From NCBI RefSeq assembly GCF_001649575.2, contig NC_051437.1, forward strand, positions 11,919,935 to 11,983,934: 64,000 nucleotides of DNA, written 5' to 3'. The DNA is from Kryptolebias marmoratus. Its lineage: Eukaryota; Chordata; Actinopteri; Cyprinodontiformes; Rivulidae. Both the position numbers and the translations under genes were made by a program. Under the pieces are notes generated by a model. It made no database searches. It saw only the letters and a list, made by a program, of their open reading frames with translations, and had not been told where the DNA came from. Of the stretch, positions 1-11,757 are shown one piece after another (position 1 is the stretch's first letter; each line of letters starts with the position of its first letter).

Positions 1-1055
1 CTTAAATGTAATTTAATACACCAGAAGATTAATTAAAATGAGGAACACTAATAAATAGCATCTTTTGGCTTACTGCAATATTATCCATTCAGTGCATCGC
101 ATCTTTAGAGAATTGTTTTATAGGTTACATAGAACTTAAATATAAAGAAAGAGAAAACTTACCATAAAGTGTTAAAGTCTAGTCAGAACTAAGCAAATCT
201 CACCTCTGAGTGGTCCTTTCAGTGAGCACTGTGTTTGTATGGGAAAGCATCCACTTATGACTTGAGTGGTCTGGTGTGCTGCACTGCCTGCAAAGCCTCT
301 TATGGTGCAAAAGTCATGTTGCACATTGATTTAGATCAGTGGCTTATAAGAAAACAAGCAGCACTTTTAAATTTCAGTTCAAATAATAAAAATATTAGCA
401 CCTTTTTCTTCCATTACCTATATTTTTTTCATCCAGTTCAAGGATTCAGGCGATTAAAGCCAGGAGAGGCGGAATATGCCATGCTAATACAGAGACAAAG
501 ATAAAAAAATATATATATATTTCATTTAAACATTGATTTTGAAGAATTAAAGTTTATTCTTACTATTACCTAACTAAACAATTCAGTAACTGTAGCAGAA
601 TAAAGTTCAGAAGTATGTTAAAGCTGTGAATTAGCTTCAACTAAACTAAAACTCACAAGATAAAAACCTTTTTAATTGAAAGAGCTTACTCTTAATTACC
701 ACTTTCTGCATTGCATCAGTTTTACTGATAAGCCTGTGCATAACGTCTTATACGCTTTGATCATTTACAGTCCTTTTTTTATATATTGCTTTCATTTAAT
801 CTTATTTTTATTGGTTTGTGTCATTTTCATAGTCAATATTATTAGTTTTATACTGTCTTACCAAATTTTATTTATTTGCTTTGTCATGCACTTTGAATTA
901 CCTCTGCATTTGAAAAGTACCACATAATTAAAGTTGAGCTGAGTTCATTGACATGTATAGAAAAAAGAAATATGAGAAAGTTCTGCAAGTTTCATTAAAA
1001 TTTGTCCAGTGGTTACAGAGATAATGAGTTGGCCACAGACAGACTCATGGACATA
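1..1055. other. AT-rich sequence, no feature recognised
   Basis: This stretch is strongly A/T-rich with short homopolymers and stop codons in all frames. The short open frames near 235-504 and 676-927 have phenylalanine/isoleucine-rich translations typical of chance openings in T-rich DNA. I see no splice-flanked exon, repeat or RNA gene here. Confidence 0.5.
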
Positions 1056-1081
1056 CAAACACACACACACACTCACACACA
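1056..1081. repeat. (CA)n microsatellite
   Basis: A run of AC dinucleotides is interrupted once by a T (ACTCAC). It is read directly from the sequence. Confidence 0.9.
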
Positions 1082-1199
1082 GACATTATCAAAAACATTT
1101 ATGTCCACCTTCACCTTTTGGCGACTGACCATAATCAAGATTTCAGTTGATATCAACGATAAATCCTGTTTTATCTCCATTTATTTCAGTAATCTGTTT

Positions 1200-1560
1200 C
1201 AACGCTGATGGAGCATAAACGTCTGCTCACCAATTCACAAGCTCCTGCTGTTTGTGTGTTTTGACAAATGTGTATGATTTCTTCAGCTGACAGCTGGCTA
1301 ACTATCGTTAGCTGCACAGCAGGGACAGACTGAACAAAGCCGAAGCCACATAGTGTTTAGCTGACTCCTGCAGCTTCACCCATTAAAACCAGATAGTCTG
1401 TCCCTCCTCTAGATGTAAGTGTTTAATTCACTGCAAGACAGCAGCAGCCAGGTAGCCACCTGGCACCAGGAGACACCTGGAGATATAATAGACCCATAAA
1501 CTTCTGCAGGTGTGCATATTATTTAAAGCATCGCAGTGCACAGAGCCATAATGACTCAAG
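1200..1560. other. Unique, higher-complexity block
   Basis: This block has a more balanced base composition than its flanks, with several CAGCTG/CAGGTG-type E-box words (for example CAGCTGACAGCTGG near 1285) and repeated CACCTGG words near 1457-1482. There is no open frame with splice signals. It could be regulatory or simply unique DNA; nothing more can be said from sequence alone. Confidence 0.2.
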
Positions 1561-2322
1561 AAGGCCACTGCAGGATGTTAACATCTACTACAGTTTCTGC
1601 TTTCTATTTTTTTTTTTTTTGCAGAACAGGAGGTGTTCTGCATGCTTTATATGATCATGTCACAAAGTTTCAACAATATTACTGAGAATTAAAATTCAAG
1701 TTTGCATGTTGGCTTTTGAGCTTTTACAGCAGATAATGTATGGAACCAGCAAGATAGCAAAAGTCTTGCAGTGTTTGCATCCTGAACATTCCTCACACAT
1801 GCACTAATGTCTGTTATTATCCCTTTTTATATATTTATGATTTGGGAAAAATTTTCTTTGAACAAAATGAAATTTGAGAGTGCGAGCTGTTTTCCTGTCC
1901 TAAATATTTAAACTTTATTACTCTACATTTCTGGACCATCGTAGCAACTCTCCATTGGCTCTATAAATCCTTCAGTGCCCCGAGGAGAGTGTTAACATGC
2001 AATTTAAACTACAGGCTTTTCCATTAGTTTCAGCAGACAACAAAATCACTCGTATCAGCAGGCATTAAAATAGTGTTTTTACATGCAACTGTTTTTGTTT
2101 TAATATTGATGTGTTCATAAAAAGCTGAGCTGTGATTAGTAAGACCTCTAGGCCTTTGATAGAGGCAGTGGGGAATTGTGAAAAATGCATAAAACATAAA
2201 AGAAATAATAAAAGTCATATAACATCCAGCTGGCAAGCACACATGTGATTGCACAGTGCTAATGAAAAAAAATATATATACAGCTTGTGAAGCAAACTGT
2301 ATTCTTACTGCTGGTGTTCATT
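1561..2322. other. AT-rich sequence, no feature recognised
   Basis: A poly-T run followed by GCAG near 1605-1623 resembles a 3' splice site, but no donor follows within a sensible distance. The minus-strand open frame around 2030-2254 has no recognisable protein content. Nothing else is seen. Confidence 0.45.
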
Positions 2323-3375
2323 ATTGCCCGCCACCAAAAGTCAAAGGCAGACAATAATGTTTTTGCTCTTGTCTGTGTGTGATTGTGTGTCCATCTAGTA
2401 CTAAAATATTTCATGAATTAATAGATGGATTTTAATGACTCTCTAAATGTACATCTTGGACTGATTAACTCCAGAATCAAATCGATTCAAGATGGCAAAC
2501 TCAGCCAACTGAGCTTAAAAACACAAAAAGGGCTCTAACTCAGTGAATTTTAAAGATAATTACCTAAAATTTAAATTGGTCGTAACAGGAATGGTTACCA
2601 AACAAATTCGAGGGCTAACAAATTGCATGACAATTTGAGCTTTTAACAGTTTTGCTATTAACTATTTGGACACAACTCCGTCTATCTGTTGGCAAAATAT
2701 CGCATAAACCGCAGGATGGGCTTTCATTGAACTTTCAGGGAATAATACCTGAATGTACCTCTACAACTCTTTAACCTTTGGCTCCAATTAATTTCAGGAC
2801 GGCCAACACATCAAGCTGATCGTAGAAACCCCATATTTGCTTTATTTTGGTCAATTGTACCAATATTGTGATAAACGTCGGTGATGGAGTAGCTGAGAGC
2901 CATTTACAACACATACTGCAAGTGCTACTCATTGTGTAACATTTGTGCCTAAAATTTTAGCCTCCACTGTTAATCAACCCTGTTTGCCTGTTAGCAGAAT
3001 AGCTTTTAAACCACCTAATAGACTGTAATAAAACTGTCAGAAAATAATAATTGGATGTACACTTACAACTGATTAACTTTTGGCGTCAGTCTAGTTCAAG
3101 ATGGCCACCATAGTTAAATGTTAACCAACACAAACATGGTTCTCACTCACTCACTTTTACAGATATGCAGCTAAAAATGATGCGGTAGCTGAGTGATTCA
3201 CAACACACACTCTGTGTGTGACATCTGTCAATATTGCATGCAATAGCACATAACCCTATTTTTATGGTTTGACCAAAAGAGCTACAAGTTTATCATTTCT
3301 TAAAATAAAATGATTTTAGTTTAACTCTCTGGCATGAAAGGCAGTAGACGACATGGATTCTTTCAAAAGAACGGA
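2323..3375 (+). repeat. Modular interspersed repeat (family A), three tandem ~300-bp modules
   Basis: The left end reads ATTGCCCGCCAC and the right end has the CATGAAAGGCAG word seen at the ends of other copies. Inside, a module with the anchor word TTCAAGATGG recurs at about 2486, 2793 and 3095, a spacing of about 305 bp. Each anchor follows a GATTAACT-like word and precedes text such as CACTCAGTGAATTTTA. The same modules recur inverted or partial at 13.8-14.9, 16.0, 23.3, 25.1, 34.5, 43.5, 49.0 and 58.8 kb. There is no coding potential, so it is probably a non-autonomous element; its class is unknown to me. Confidence 0.75.
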
Positions 3376-5296
3376 AATGGGACACAATAAAAAATATTAT
3401 TTTTTTTATAATTTTTTTGCTATTTGAATAAAGGGAAAGTACTCTTAGAGATCAATTACCATTTGTCACCGAATGTGCCCTCCGGATTCTGTCACTCTTT
3501 CCATGGAGACCCTGGATATGAGGCAGAGGTGATGCATCCCTGACAGTCTAGCACTTGCAGTTGTCTAAAAGCACTGCACTCGTTCAATGCAGGGAGCTAA
3601 TGTGTTTGACCCCTCTTTCCCAAAGGAAGCGCTTTCCTGTGCTCGCAGATGAATGAATCAGCATGTTTATAAGGGCTCCTCATCAGTCACTTTTTAAAAA
3701 AAAAAGTGTTTTATTTTCATGCTGTCCTTACACAGTGCTATTAAACAGCCATTAGCTGAACTCACTGTATTGTCAGGAAAATCTTAGGTGAAATATTATC
3801 ACATTTTTGATTCTAAATAAAGAAATAAAAGGGTCTTAGGAGTAAAGTGTAAAAGAAGCTGAGAGTAGAATTTTGCAAGCTGACAATGGCTTTACACTAT
3901 AGAAAGATGAACTACTGCAAACCTACCCATGGGAAGAAATGTAGTTTGCTAACTAAAGCCAGATCAAACTGGTTGCGGAAATATGACTAAATTGAACGTA
4001 ATTACATTTTATAACAACTTGAACTATAAAGGATGACAGCAAAAACACCATTCAGCTACTGCTCAAAATGCAAAGCACAAACAGGAAAAATCACTATTCT
4101 TAAGTTTCTTCACAGTATATTTCAGTCAGGCACTTGACTTACATAAACTAGACCCAAATGTGTGAATAATGCACACAGGATTTAAAGAGTGTATGTATTG
4201 ATTGACCTCTGACATGAACCTGGAAGTTGAAGCAGGACCTGCCAGTTTTAAGTCCCTGTTCCCTCCATGTAAAAAAATGAGGCACTGCTGTATGATTTTT
4301 TTTTTCTGTAATTAGTTTTTCAGAAAGGTAAAATAACACTGTGATTATGTGTGTAGTAGGTGGGACTTGAAACCCCAAACCCCTAATTCTAGCCCATGTG
4401 ATGGGGAGTCCATACACTCTTAAACACTCCTGCAGATCTTGCCAAGATTTTTGTTTTTATTTTTACATCGTACAATTCTTCTCTTGTCCAAATCTTTAAT
4501 TTTCTCAAAGCCCAGTTTTATTTCTAGCCTTTACACACACAGACAATATTATGAGTTCATAGAATGTTTACTCTCCAGTTTCGGTCTCTCAGACTGCTAC
4601 CCTCAGTCCTGTCTCTATCCCCTCCCTGAGACATTCATACTTATTGTGATACTTTTGTGTTTGCCTCATTTTCATACATATTAAATATCCTACTTATCTC
4701 TTTTCTCCTCCAATAGCTGCAGAGTAGCATCTTTCTCTCAGCAGGGAGTGGTTTTATGATGAAGTCATTTTCAGATTTTATATGTGTATGTGTATATTTT
4801 ATGCGTGTCACTGCTTTCTGGTGTTTATATAAATGTGTTTTGGTTAGCTTTAGGTAATCCTATTTATCGCCTTACTGAAATGGGGTCTGTCGATTCATAT
4901 AAAGATGTAATATACAATGTTTTTAAACATTTCTTGTGGGTTCATCAGTTTCCTTTTGATATTTTCGTGTGCAAAGGCTTTTAGCCTAAATAAAGCAGAC
5001 CTTGTAGCTTTGAACTCTGTGAATCAGTCTGAATTTTGATATGTTGATGTAGTGGGCTCAAAAAAAGTGTTTCTTTACCTATCACCCCAGAGCATCAGAA
5101 TTCTGAATAGAAATTAAGGCAGTTTAAAAAAAAAATTGATGAGTTGCCATTCAGAAGATTAAAAAAAGAAGTCAATATCTATATTGTTGTGAATAACTAA
5201 AGATGACCAGATATTCTGAAGACATCAACTAAAAGATACAGCTTGTTTTTAATATTAAAAGAATAAATAAATAAACATGTTTTTTTTGTTTTTTTT
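3376..5296. other. Mostly unique sequence; weak regulatory candidate at 3430-3690
   Basis: The part at 3430-3690 is of mixed composition, with words such as CTAATGTG and GCAGATGAATGAATCAGCATG. The rest is AT-rich. An acceptor-like tract ending CCAATAG near 4717 has no matching donor. The short open frames at 4148-4417 and 4439-4684 have no recognisable content. Confidence 0.25.
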
Positions 5297-5575
5297 TCGT
5301 GTTCTCCTCTTGCATTCATCAGTTTCCTCGGGGTACCCTGGTTTCCTCCCACAGAACATTAACATGCACGCTAGGTTATTTAACAACTATAAATTGTCAC
5401 TAGGTGTGAAAGAGGGCAAAATGGTTGTCTGTAACATTTGTCTTTATGTGTGCCCGTCATGGACTTGCAACCTGTCCAGGGCGCACCTCGCCTTTTGCAC
5501 AGTGACTGCTGGAAACAGACACCAGCTCCTCCGCATCAAAAAGCGGGTAAAAAATAAAATGAATGGATGAATGGT
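5297..5575 (+). mobile_element. 5'-truncated copy of tRNA-headed SINE
   Basis: The copy matches the body of the fuller SINE at 20080-20456: TGGTTTCCTCCCACAG, CACTAGGTGTGA, AACCTGTCCAGGG, and the GTGACTGCTGGA word near the 3' end. It ends in an AAATGAATGGATGAATGG tail. The tRNA-like head is missing, as expected for 5' truncation during reverse transcription. The plus-strand open frame over it is a chance frame within the element. Confidence 0.8.
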
Positions 5576-6990
5576 TTTAAAATATAGATCAGGCTTCTTC
5601 AGATATTGTTTTTATATATATATTTGACAGTAAATATTGAGGTAATAATGCAAGAATTATTTTCCTTTAAAACGACAGCTTTACAAAGTTGTACTTTTGC
5701 AGGTATGGTTGTTAAATCAAATTTTCTATTGCAGTAGAAAATCATTTTATTTTCACATCCAACAATCTTCTAAGCAGAAGCTTGGGGAGGAAAAAAAACA
5801 ATTTCTAAATTACAGAATAGGTTACAAGTGCCCACCTGAATATACTTTGCTATCTTCGCTCTCTCCCACTTTAGATACATTAATTAGCTTAATTTTCAGA
5901 AAGCTCAGCAGATGCTTAGAGGGAGTGCTGGATGCTGGAAGGTGATTTGAGTTTACTAATGAAGCTTTGAAATAATTAATATCCAGTATTATTTGTTGTT
6001 ATAATGATTCTGAGCATGCCATAGCTAAGACAAAGTTGTCTAAGATGAGTGAAGACAAATAATAACTTACTTAGGTGCTAAAATTTCTTGTGAATATTTT
6101 TCTGTATTTTTTCTCTCATTTCACCAATTAAAAGGTTCATTTAGGCAAACAGTGGAAGAATAAATATGTATAATTATTCTACCAGGTAAATGCATGAAGA
6201 TATATTTGTATTGTTACGACATCTTTTTTTAAGTATACCATTGTGCATTTATATCTTTTGAGGGAAAACATTTTTTTAACTGTATTTGTCACCAACACCT
6301 TGTCGTTTACTAAGATCAGTTTTGCTATCGTGAATTTTAAATGTTAAATACAATCTTAAATGTTGCAAGAAAAGCATAAAAACTTGCTTCAAACTATAGA
6401 AATACAAGGAGTCCTTAAAAAAAAGCATTGTTAGTATTAGTATTATATATAGTTTCACATTGCTGTCACAATATACTCCTTTGGTATTATGTTATTTATT
6501 GTTATTTTGTTTAAGACATACAAAACCAAAGACACAGGTTTATCCAATGGACACACAGGCCAGGCTGTACCCTGAACTTTATTCCGTCCCAAGTTTTTGA
6601 CTTTTTTGTCCCTCACCTCTGGTCACTGGTGCAGTGAACAATGAGGGTCAACATTCGGGTTAAGTGACCAGACTCCAAACCCATTCTCCAAGCAGCTATT
6701 TACCCAGAAATGTCTGCCTTCAAACAGAAACACACCCACAGCTTTTTGAAATAGGCTGACTCCTCTCATACTCACATGTATATTCACACACACAGATGGG
6801 AAGTTAGAAAACGGTATCACACCACCAGCTCCTCCAAGAATGGATTGAGACAGATATGTGCGTGCACACACACACTCCATCAGAAGCTCACACGCATGCC
6901 AGGTAAGTGAGCTTATCCCCCCGCGGCAGTGGCTGAGATGCTGCTCAGCGATCAGTGAAATGGAGTGTTGCTCAGCTCAGTCTGAGCAGT

Positions 6991-6994
<4 letters not shown>
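5576..6994. other. AT-rich then mixed sequence; donor-like site at 6901
   Basis: 5576-6530 is AT-rich and featureless. From 6540 to 6990 composition becomes more balanced. ATGCCAG is followed by GTAAGTG at 6896-6908, a perfect 5' splice-site consensus, but there is no convincing acceptor upstream and no recognisable peptide. A first exon is possible but unsupported. Confidence 0.25.

Positions 6995-7053
<59 letters not shown>
6995..7053. repeat. (CT)n microsatellite
   Basis: About 59 bp of TC/CT dinucleotides with a single TTT interruption near 7032. The poly-serine/leucine frame across it is an artefact. Confidence 0.95.
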
Positions 7054-7315
7054 TACTGAGACAGAAATACATCCACCACCAACACCACATAGATCCCCAT
7101 CCTCATGGGTGAGCAAGTCAAATTCTCAGATAGCTCTGAACTTCTGAGGCCATAGGAATTTTTCTAGGCCCATTTGCTAGCGAGGCTTTTTTTTTTTTTA
7201 AATCCACCTTAAAATGTTTTTGCTGAGCCTCACCTGTGTCTCTTTGTGTTATTTTGTATCAGAAAACGAAGTAAGTGAGTGTTCACATTGCCTGGCCAAA
7301 AGTGAATATCACTAA

Positions 7316-7334
7316 GCAACAACAACAACAACAA
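7316..7334. repeat. (CAA)n microsatellite
   Basis: Short AAC trinucleotide run, read directly. Confidence 0.85.
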
Positions 7335-7416
7335 AAAGAGTTTCTTGTTAAAAATGCTGCAATTATTAATACTTTTCTGATAGTGATGTGGTATTTAACA
7401 GTAACTAGTGCAATGA

Positions 7417-7690
7417 TGTGTGGGTTTTCTCTGAGTACTTTTGTTTCCTCCCACAAACCAAAATCATGCATGATAAGTTAATTGGCAATTGTGCCTAGGT
7501 GTGAGTAAGAGTTTGAATGGTTGTTTGTCTCATTTGTCTCTACGTGGCCTTGTAATGAACTTGACCTGTCCAGGGTGTACCATGCCTCTCACATTACTCA
7601 CATTACGATAGACACCAGCTTCCCTGCAACCCAGAAAGGAAAAAGTGGATGCATGGATAAAAGGATGGAGGGGTGGTTGGATGGTGCAGT
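7417..7690 (+). mobile_element. 5'-truncated copy of tRNA-headed SINE
   Basis: It shares with the other copies TTTGTTTCCTCCCACAAACC, CCTAGGTGTGAGT, GAATGGTTGTTTGTCTCATT and GACCTGTCCAGGGTG. It ends in a GGATGGAGGGGTGGTTGGATGG tail-like stretch. The 5' third with the tRNA-like head is absent. Confidence 0.8.
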
Positions 7691-7830
7691 GACCAGCTTC
7701 TCGTTCTTCAAACAGCTAAGCGATGGTTTGTTTAGGGAATCATTTTACAACAAATGACAATTATGGAATTCAATTGTTGCTTGAAAGTGCACCATTTTAC
7801 AAACAAACTGATTACCACAGAGTCCAGAAC

Positions 7831-8465
7831 TTAAAGCAATAGTTCATACCTTTTAAAGGTGTGCTTCTGTGGAAAGGCTATACAGAATATCTTACCTGTT
7901 CTAGATAATTCTTTGACTTACTTCAGTTTGGAGACCCAGAGTTTAATTCTGATTGATTTGATGAGCTAACTGTTAGTTTGAGTGGGGCAGGACAAAAGTG
8001 GAGTGCTGCTATCTTAAAATTCCGATCACAAAAATTTCACAGAGGTTCACATGAACAGTATTTTTTAAACCTTTACATCACCATCAATTTTGTATTATGT
8101 TTTTGCTAGTAGAAATATTTTGAGAATTTAGCAGAAAACACCCCAGGCTGTATTTGAATTGCTACAACTAGCTGCTGGTGCTATTAGCTCTTGCAAGTAA
8201 ACATAGACTTTTATGTTAATGACTGTGATGTAAAAAGAGTATGAAATAGTGTCCACATAAACTGCTATGGAAACCTGGAGTTATTTTAAAATGGCAGCAA
8301 TCCAGTTTGGTTTTAGTTCTGATTGGACTAGATGTTAGCTTCTCAGTCTAGTCAGAATCAAATTTGTGTCTCCAAACTAACGTTATTCAAAGACCTATCT
8401 GCAGCTGTTAAGCTATTAATTGTTCATAACATTTCCACAGAACTCTACTTTAAAAGATCTCAATC
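7831..8465. mobile_element. Foldback element (family F) with ~180-bp inverted arms
   Basis: The left arm (about 7850-8026) and right arm (about 8281-8460) are reverse complements of each other with mismatches. Shared words include TCTGTGGAAA, CAGTTTGGAGACCC versus the complement of GTGTCTCCAAACTAAC, and TTAAAATGGCAGCAATCC in the right arm against GCTGCTATCTTAAAAT in the left. The left end reads TTAAAGCAATAGTTC. The core (about 8030-8280) is unique. There is no transposase frame. The TTAA-plus-AGTTC end suggests a piggyBac-like MITE that targets TTAA, by analogy with fish elements; this is inference. Confidence 0.75.
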
Positions 8466-10912
8466 ATTCCTTTATTCCTAATGAGAAGCTTTTAAGTTGT
8501 GCTGGAGAAATTATTTTGTTTTGTCAAAAAAGTTTGCAGTCGTGGGCTGGAATATGTGGTTTGGCATTGCATACTCTTTTTTTTTTGACAGCAAGTCATA
8601 ATGACTGTGGTGCTTTTTATCAAGCTGCAGCAGCAGGTCACTTTTACATCAGAATGATTCTAAAATTATTCAGATGGATAAACACGCAATTTTGTTCAGG
8701 TATTCATAGCTCCCAACAGTATTACTGATCCAAAATGTTTCCTTTAGCTTTGTCAAAAAGTTGACATTTATCATTTCAAAGAAAATATCTCATCAACTAC
8801 TGAACAAATTGCCTTGAAATTTGTTACTGACATTCAAATTGCCCACAGGATGAGTTGTAATAACTTAAGCTCTTTTCATGGTCCCCATTCTCCACTTTTC
8901 TCCTAATGGCACCACTGGTAGTCATATTTATAAACCGTGGCTTTTAGCCTTGTTAGGTTAAATGAAATCAGTACATACTTGTCTTGGAGTTGGGGAAATT
9001 ATCCAGCCTCTTTCAAATTCCCCCAAGGAGGTGTTGAAGAATGTCAAAAGGCATTTTTAATCAAGCTTTAAAGGTGGTCCTTAACAGGTGACATTTTAGA
9101 GATGCAAGGGTCTCACCTGTCAGCAGCCCATATCTGTGTTTGTCGGCATGCATGTGTTTTTGTTTTTTTATTTTAATCTGCATATATATGTGTGTGGGGA
9201 GAGAGATTGTATGTGTTGGTGTCAGTATGTGTATCAGTTTGGTCCCTAGCAGAGGGCTGTGTCAGTTCTAATCTGGGACAAACCTGGGATAGAAAGGTCA
9301 GCGCTGCGGTGAAACTCAAAGATAGAGACACACACACACGCAGACGCACAAATACGATAAAGACGTTGAAAAGCACACATACGACCGCACTGAAAAGCAA
9401 GCGCACAAAAGGAGATATTTATGAGAAACACGACTTACGTGAAAAGGTCAAGTTTCACACAGGGGATTCACAGGTGTATACCACCTACCTGTGCTGCATT
9501 CGTCTGTGTGTGTGCGTGCACAAGCGTGTGTTTTAGCAGAGGCTATAGTGTCTTTGTGCTTTTTGGGAGCTGTGTGATATTCCTCATGGGAGGCAAAAAG
9601 ACAATGTAGCAGGGAAGCAAAGAGTGAGAAGGAAGCAGAAGAACAGAGGGAATGGAAGAGGAAGAGAGCCAGGAGAATTGAGTGTGAATTTCCTTAAAGT
9701 GCTCCATTTGGTGAGTCATTACTTTCACTAGAGCTGCAAAGAGCATTTTGCCTCCCAAAGGAGTTTCTCACACTTTCCTGCCTGTTTGTTGGCCTCCCTT
9801 TCTTCTACAATGCCAGTTAGTGTCTATCATTTGTTTGTTTTTTACAGAACTCTTTAACAGTTGGTGCACAGTGAAGGCCTTTTATTCATTTGAGTTTTAC
9901 CTCACTCCTCTCAGTTTCATAAAAAATGCATTGCGAATAGGACCCATTACTCCATATTCACGACACAGTCTGTTGTCCCTCTTTACTTACATTCATTTTT
10001 TCTTGTGAGGACTGCTGATCTAAGCTGATAGATTGTGTCTGAATTCACAGAGTTGTGTAGCTTACTCATGCATATGTGTCGTAGCGGTGATTGTGTCCTC
10101 TCGGCGGGATCTGGTCACATCCTTACAATCAGCTCAGTGTGATAAATAGGAACACAGAGAGAACAAACCTTGCTGTCACTACAAATAAACATCTGTGGGG
10201 GTGCATCAAGGCCAGCCGAGTTTTTCCCCTCTTACACTTCTACGCACATTCAACAACACATAAGAAGAGACACACTCAAACACACAAACGGTGACAGGAA
10301 ATGCACCACCTCCCACCTTTTCACTTGCTATGCTGCATAATATTTCAATCTGCTGAAACAAACGCCTTCGCTCCCTCTGGATTTGGAGATAAGCAGATTG
10401 GTTTGTCTTCTGGAGTAGACAAAAGGGGCTCAGTCCACACAGAGGTTTTAGAATAAAGCACCAACACAGTGGAAAAGAAGAGACTAAGCTTACAAGGGAC
10501 TCCAAAGCCTACCTTTAATGCCAGAAAATGTCACTTCCAATATCAACAATAAAAAGATGCAAATTTTTACTCTAGTGCTTTTGTCATGGTTTTACACCTG
10601 GATCCCCTGCTGGCATATGACTCTCCATGTGACTGCTTCACTAGCTGGAGATTTCTTTTATTATTATTATTTCAAATACAGCACAGCTGCCTCCTTTTTG
10701 TTGTTGCTGTTCATTTCACAAGAAGACATTTGACTGTAGTTGTTGGATGGCAAACATTTAACTTCTGGTTTTACTCCGTGTCAGCTGTGTTTTGCTCCTA
10801 TGTCTCACTTTGTCTCTATCCATTGTTGAGAACAAGGAGGAAGTTCAACAGACTGTGTGGCTCCACCAAGTGCTTGAAATGCTAATCAGAATTGATCTGG
10901 ATGGGAATATTC
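8466..10912. other. Unique and low-complexity sequence; paired E-boxes at 9085-9125
   Basis: A block around 9060-9130 contains CAGGTGACATTTTAGAG followed by CTCACCTGTCAGC, a convergent E-box pair. 9180-9430 has CA/GT-rich tracts giving overlapping chance frames on both strands. 10180-10730 is unique and mixed. No exon with both splice signals was found. Confidence 0.25.
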
Positions 10913-10933
10913 AAAAAAAAAAAAAAAAAAAAA
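10913..10933. repeat. Poly(A) tract, 21 bp
   Basis: Twenty-one uninterrupted A residues followed by CGGGGG. No SINE or LINE body is recognisable immediately upstream, so it is recorded only as a homopolymer. Confidence 0.9.
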
Positions 10934-10974
10934 CGGGGGTGATTGCTGTCACGGTGCTCAGTGTGGGGCTGATT

Positions 10975-11245
10975 CAGAGCACCATAAATATTAATGGTGC
11001 ATGCCCATCAGAGATGGCATGGCACTGACAGTCCCATAATTACCTGCTGAGAGCCGTGCATGGCAACCTGTACAAGTGATTGGTCCAGACACTCACACAA
11101 AGACACACAAAAAGCACTGATCGAGTGTGAAGCTTAATTGAAAATGTAAACACTGCTGGTGATGTGTGCAGTGACACAGTTGATTAGGCAGCACACTCTT
11201 ACCTGGTTGAGCTTTATTAAAGGACTAATGTAAGATGTCCAGATT
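10975..11245. promoter_or_regulatory. Candidate conserved non-coding block
   Basis: The block is complex, unique sequence with a near-palindrome ACCATAAATATTAATGGT (about 10980-10997), CATAATTACCTGCTGAG and GCTTAATTGAAAATG. On the minus strand CAACCAG|GTAAGAG looks like a 5' splice site, but no acceptor or open frame supports an exon. The enhancer call rests on motif content only. Confidence 0.3.
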
Positions 11246-11279
11246 CTTATTGGCACAGCAGGAAACACTAAAGCTGTCA

Positions 11280-11296
11280 ACACACACACACACACT
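11280..11296. repeat. (CA)n microsatellite
   Basis: Short CA dinucleotide run, read directly. Confidence 0.8.
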
Positions 11297-11402
11297 ACAA
11301 TTTATGCCTTTTTGGTTTGCTTTAATTGCTTGTCAGTAGTACTAATAATGCTAACTATAACTATTTCAAAAGTAAGATGATATTACTGACACATTTTTTT
11401 AC

Positions 11403-11757
11403 TACACCAATTCTAACATGGCTCAGATGTTGGGTAAAATGTAAATATAAACAAGATTTACAATGATTTACAAGTCTCATAAACCCATATTTTATTCACA
11501 ATAAAATATTTAAACCAAGAAACTGCCATTTAAAAAAAAATGGTAATGTTAAATTTTTTGGCAGGAACACATTTCAAAAAAGTTGGGACAAGGGCAACAA
11601 AATACTTTAAAAGTAAATGGTATAAACAAGAAACAGCTGGATGCTTCCAAATAGTAAACATGATAAACATTTTGAATAAAATGTGGGTTTATAAGATTTG
11701 TAAATCATTTCATTCTGTTTTACTCAACAGTCCAACTTTTTCAGTATTGGGGTTGTA
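11403..11757. mobile_element. MITE with long terminal inverted repeats
   Basis: The right end reads TTGGGGTTGTA and its complement matches the left end TACACCAATTCTAAC. Deeper in, GATTTACAAGTCTCATAAAC (left, from about 11469) is the inverse of the right-hand words GTTTATAAGATTTGTAAATC. ATATTTTATTCACAAT on the left pairs with TTTTGAATAAAATGT on the right. The inverted ends are about 100 bp each around a unique core. The sequence resembles a repeat common in teleost genomes whose ends include GGAATTGGGGTTGTA. There is no transposase frame; the 116-codon frame across it is a chance opening. Confidence 0.8.

Noticed and set aside
6858..7112. Possible first exon ending ATGCCAG|GTAAGTG
   Set aside because: The donor is perfect, but no acceptor, promoter or recognisable peptide supports it, and the frame runs into the CT microsatellite.
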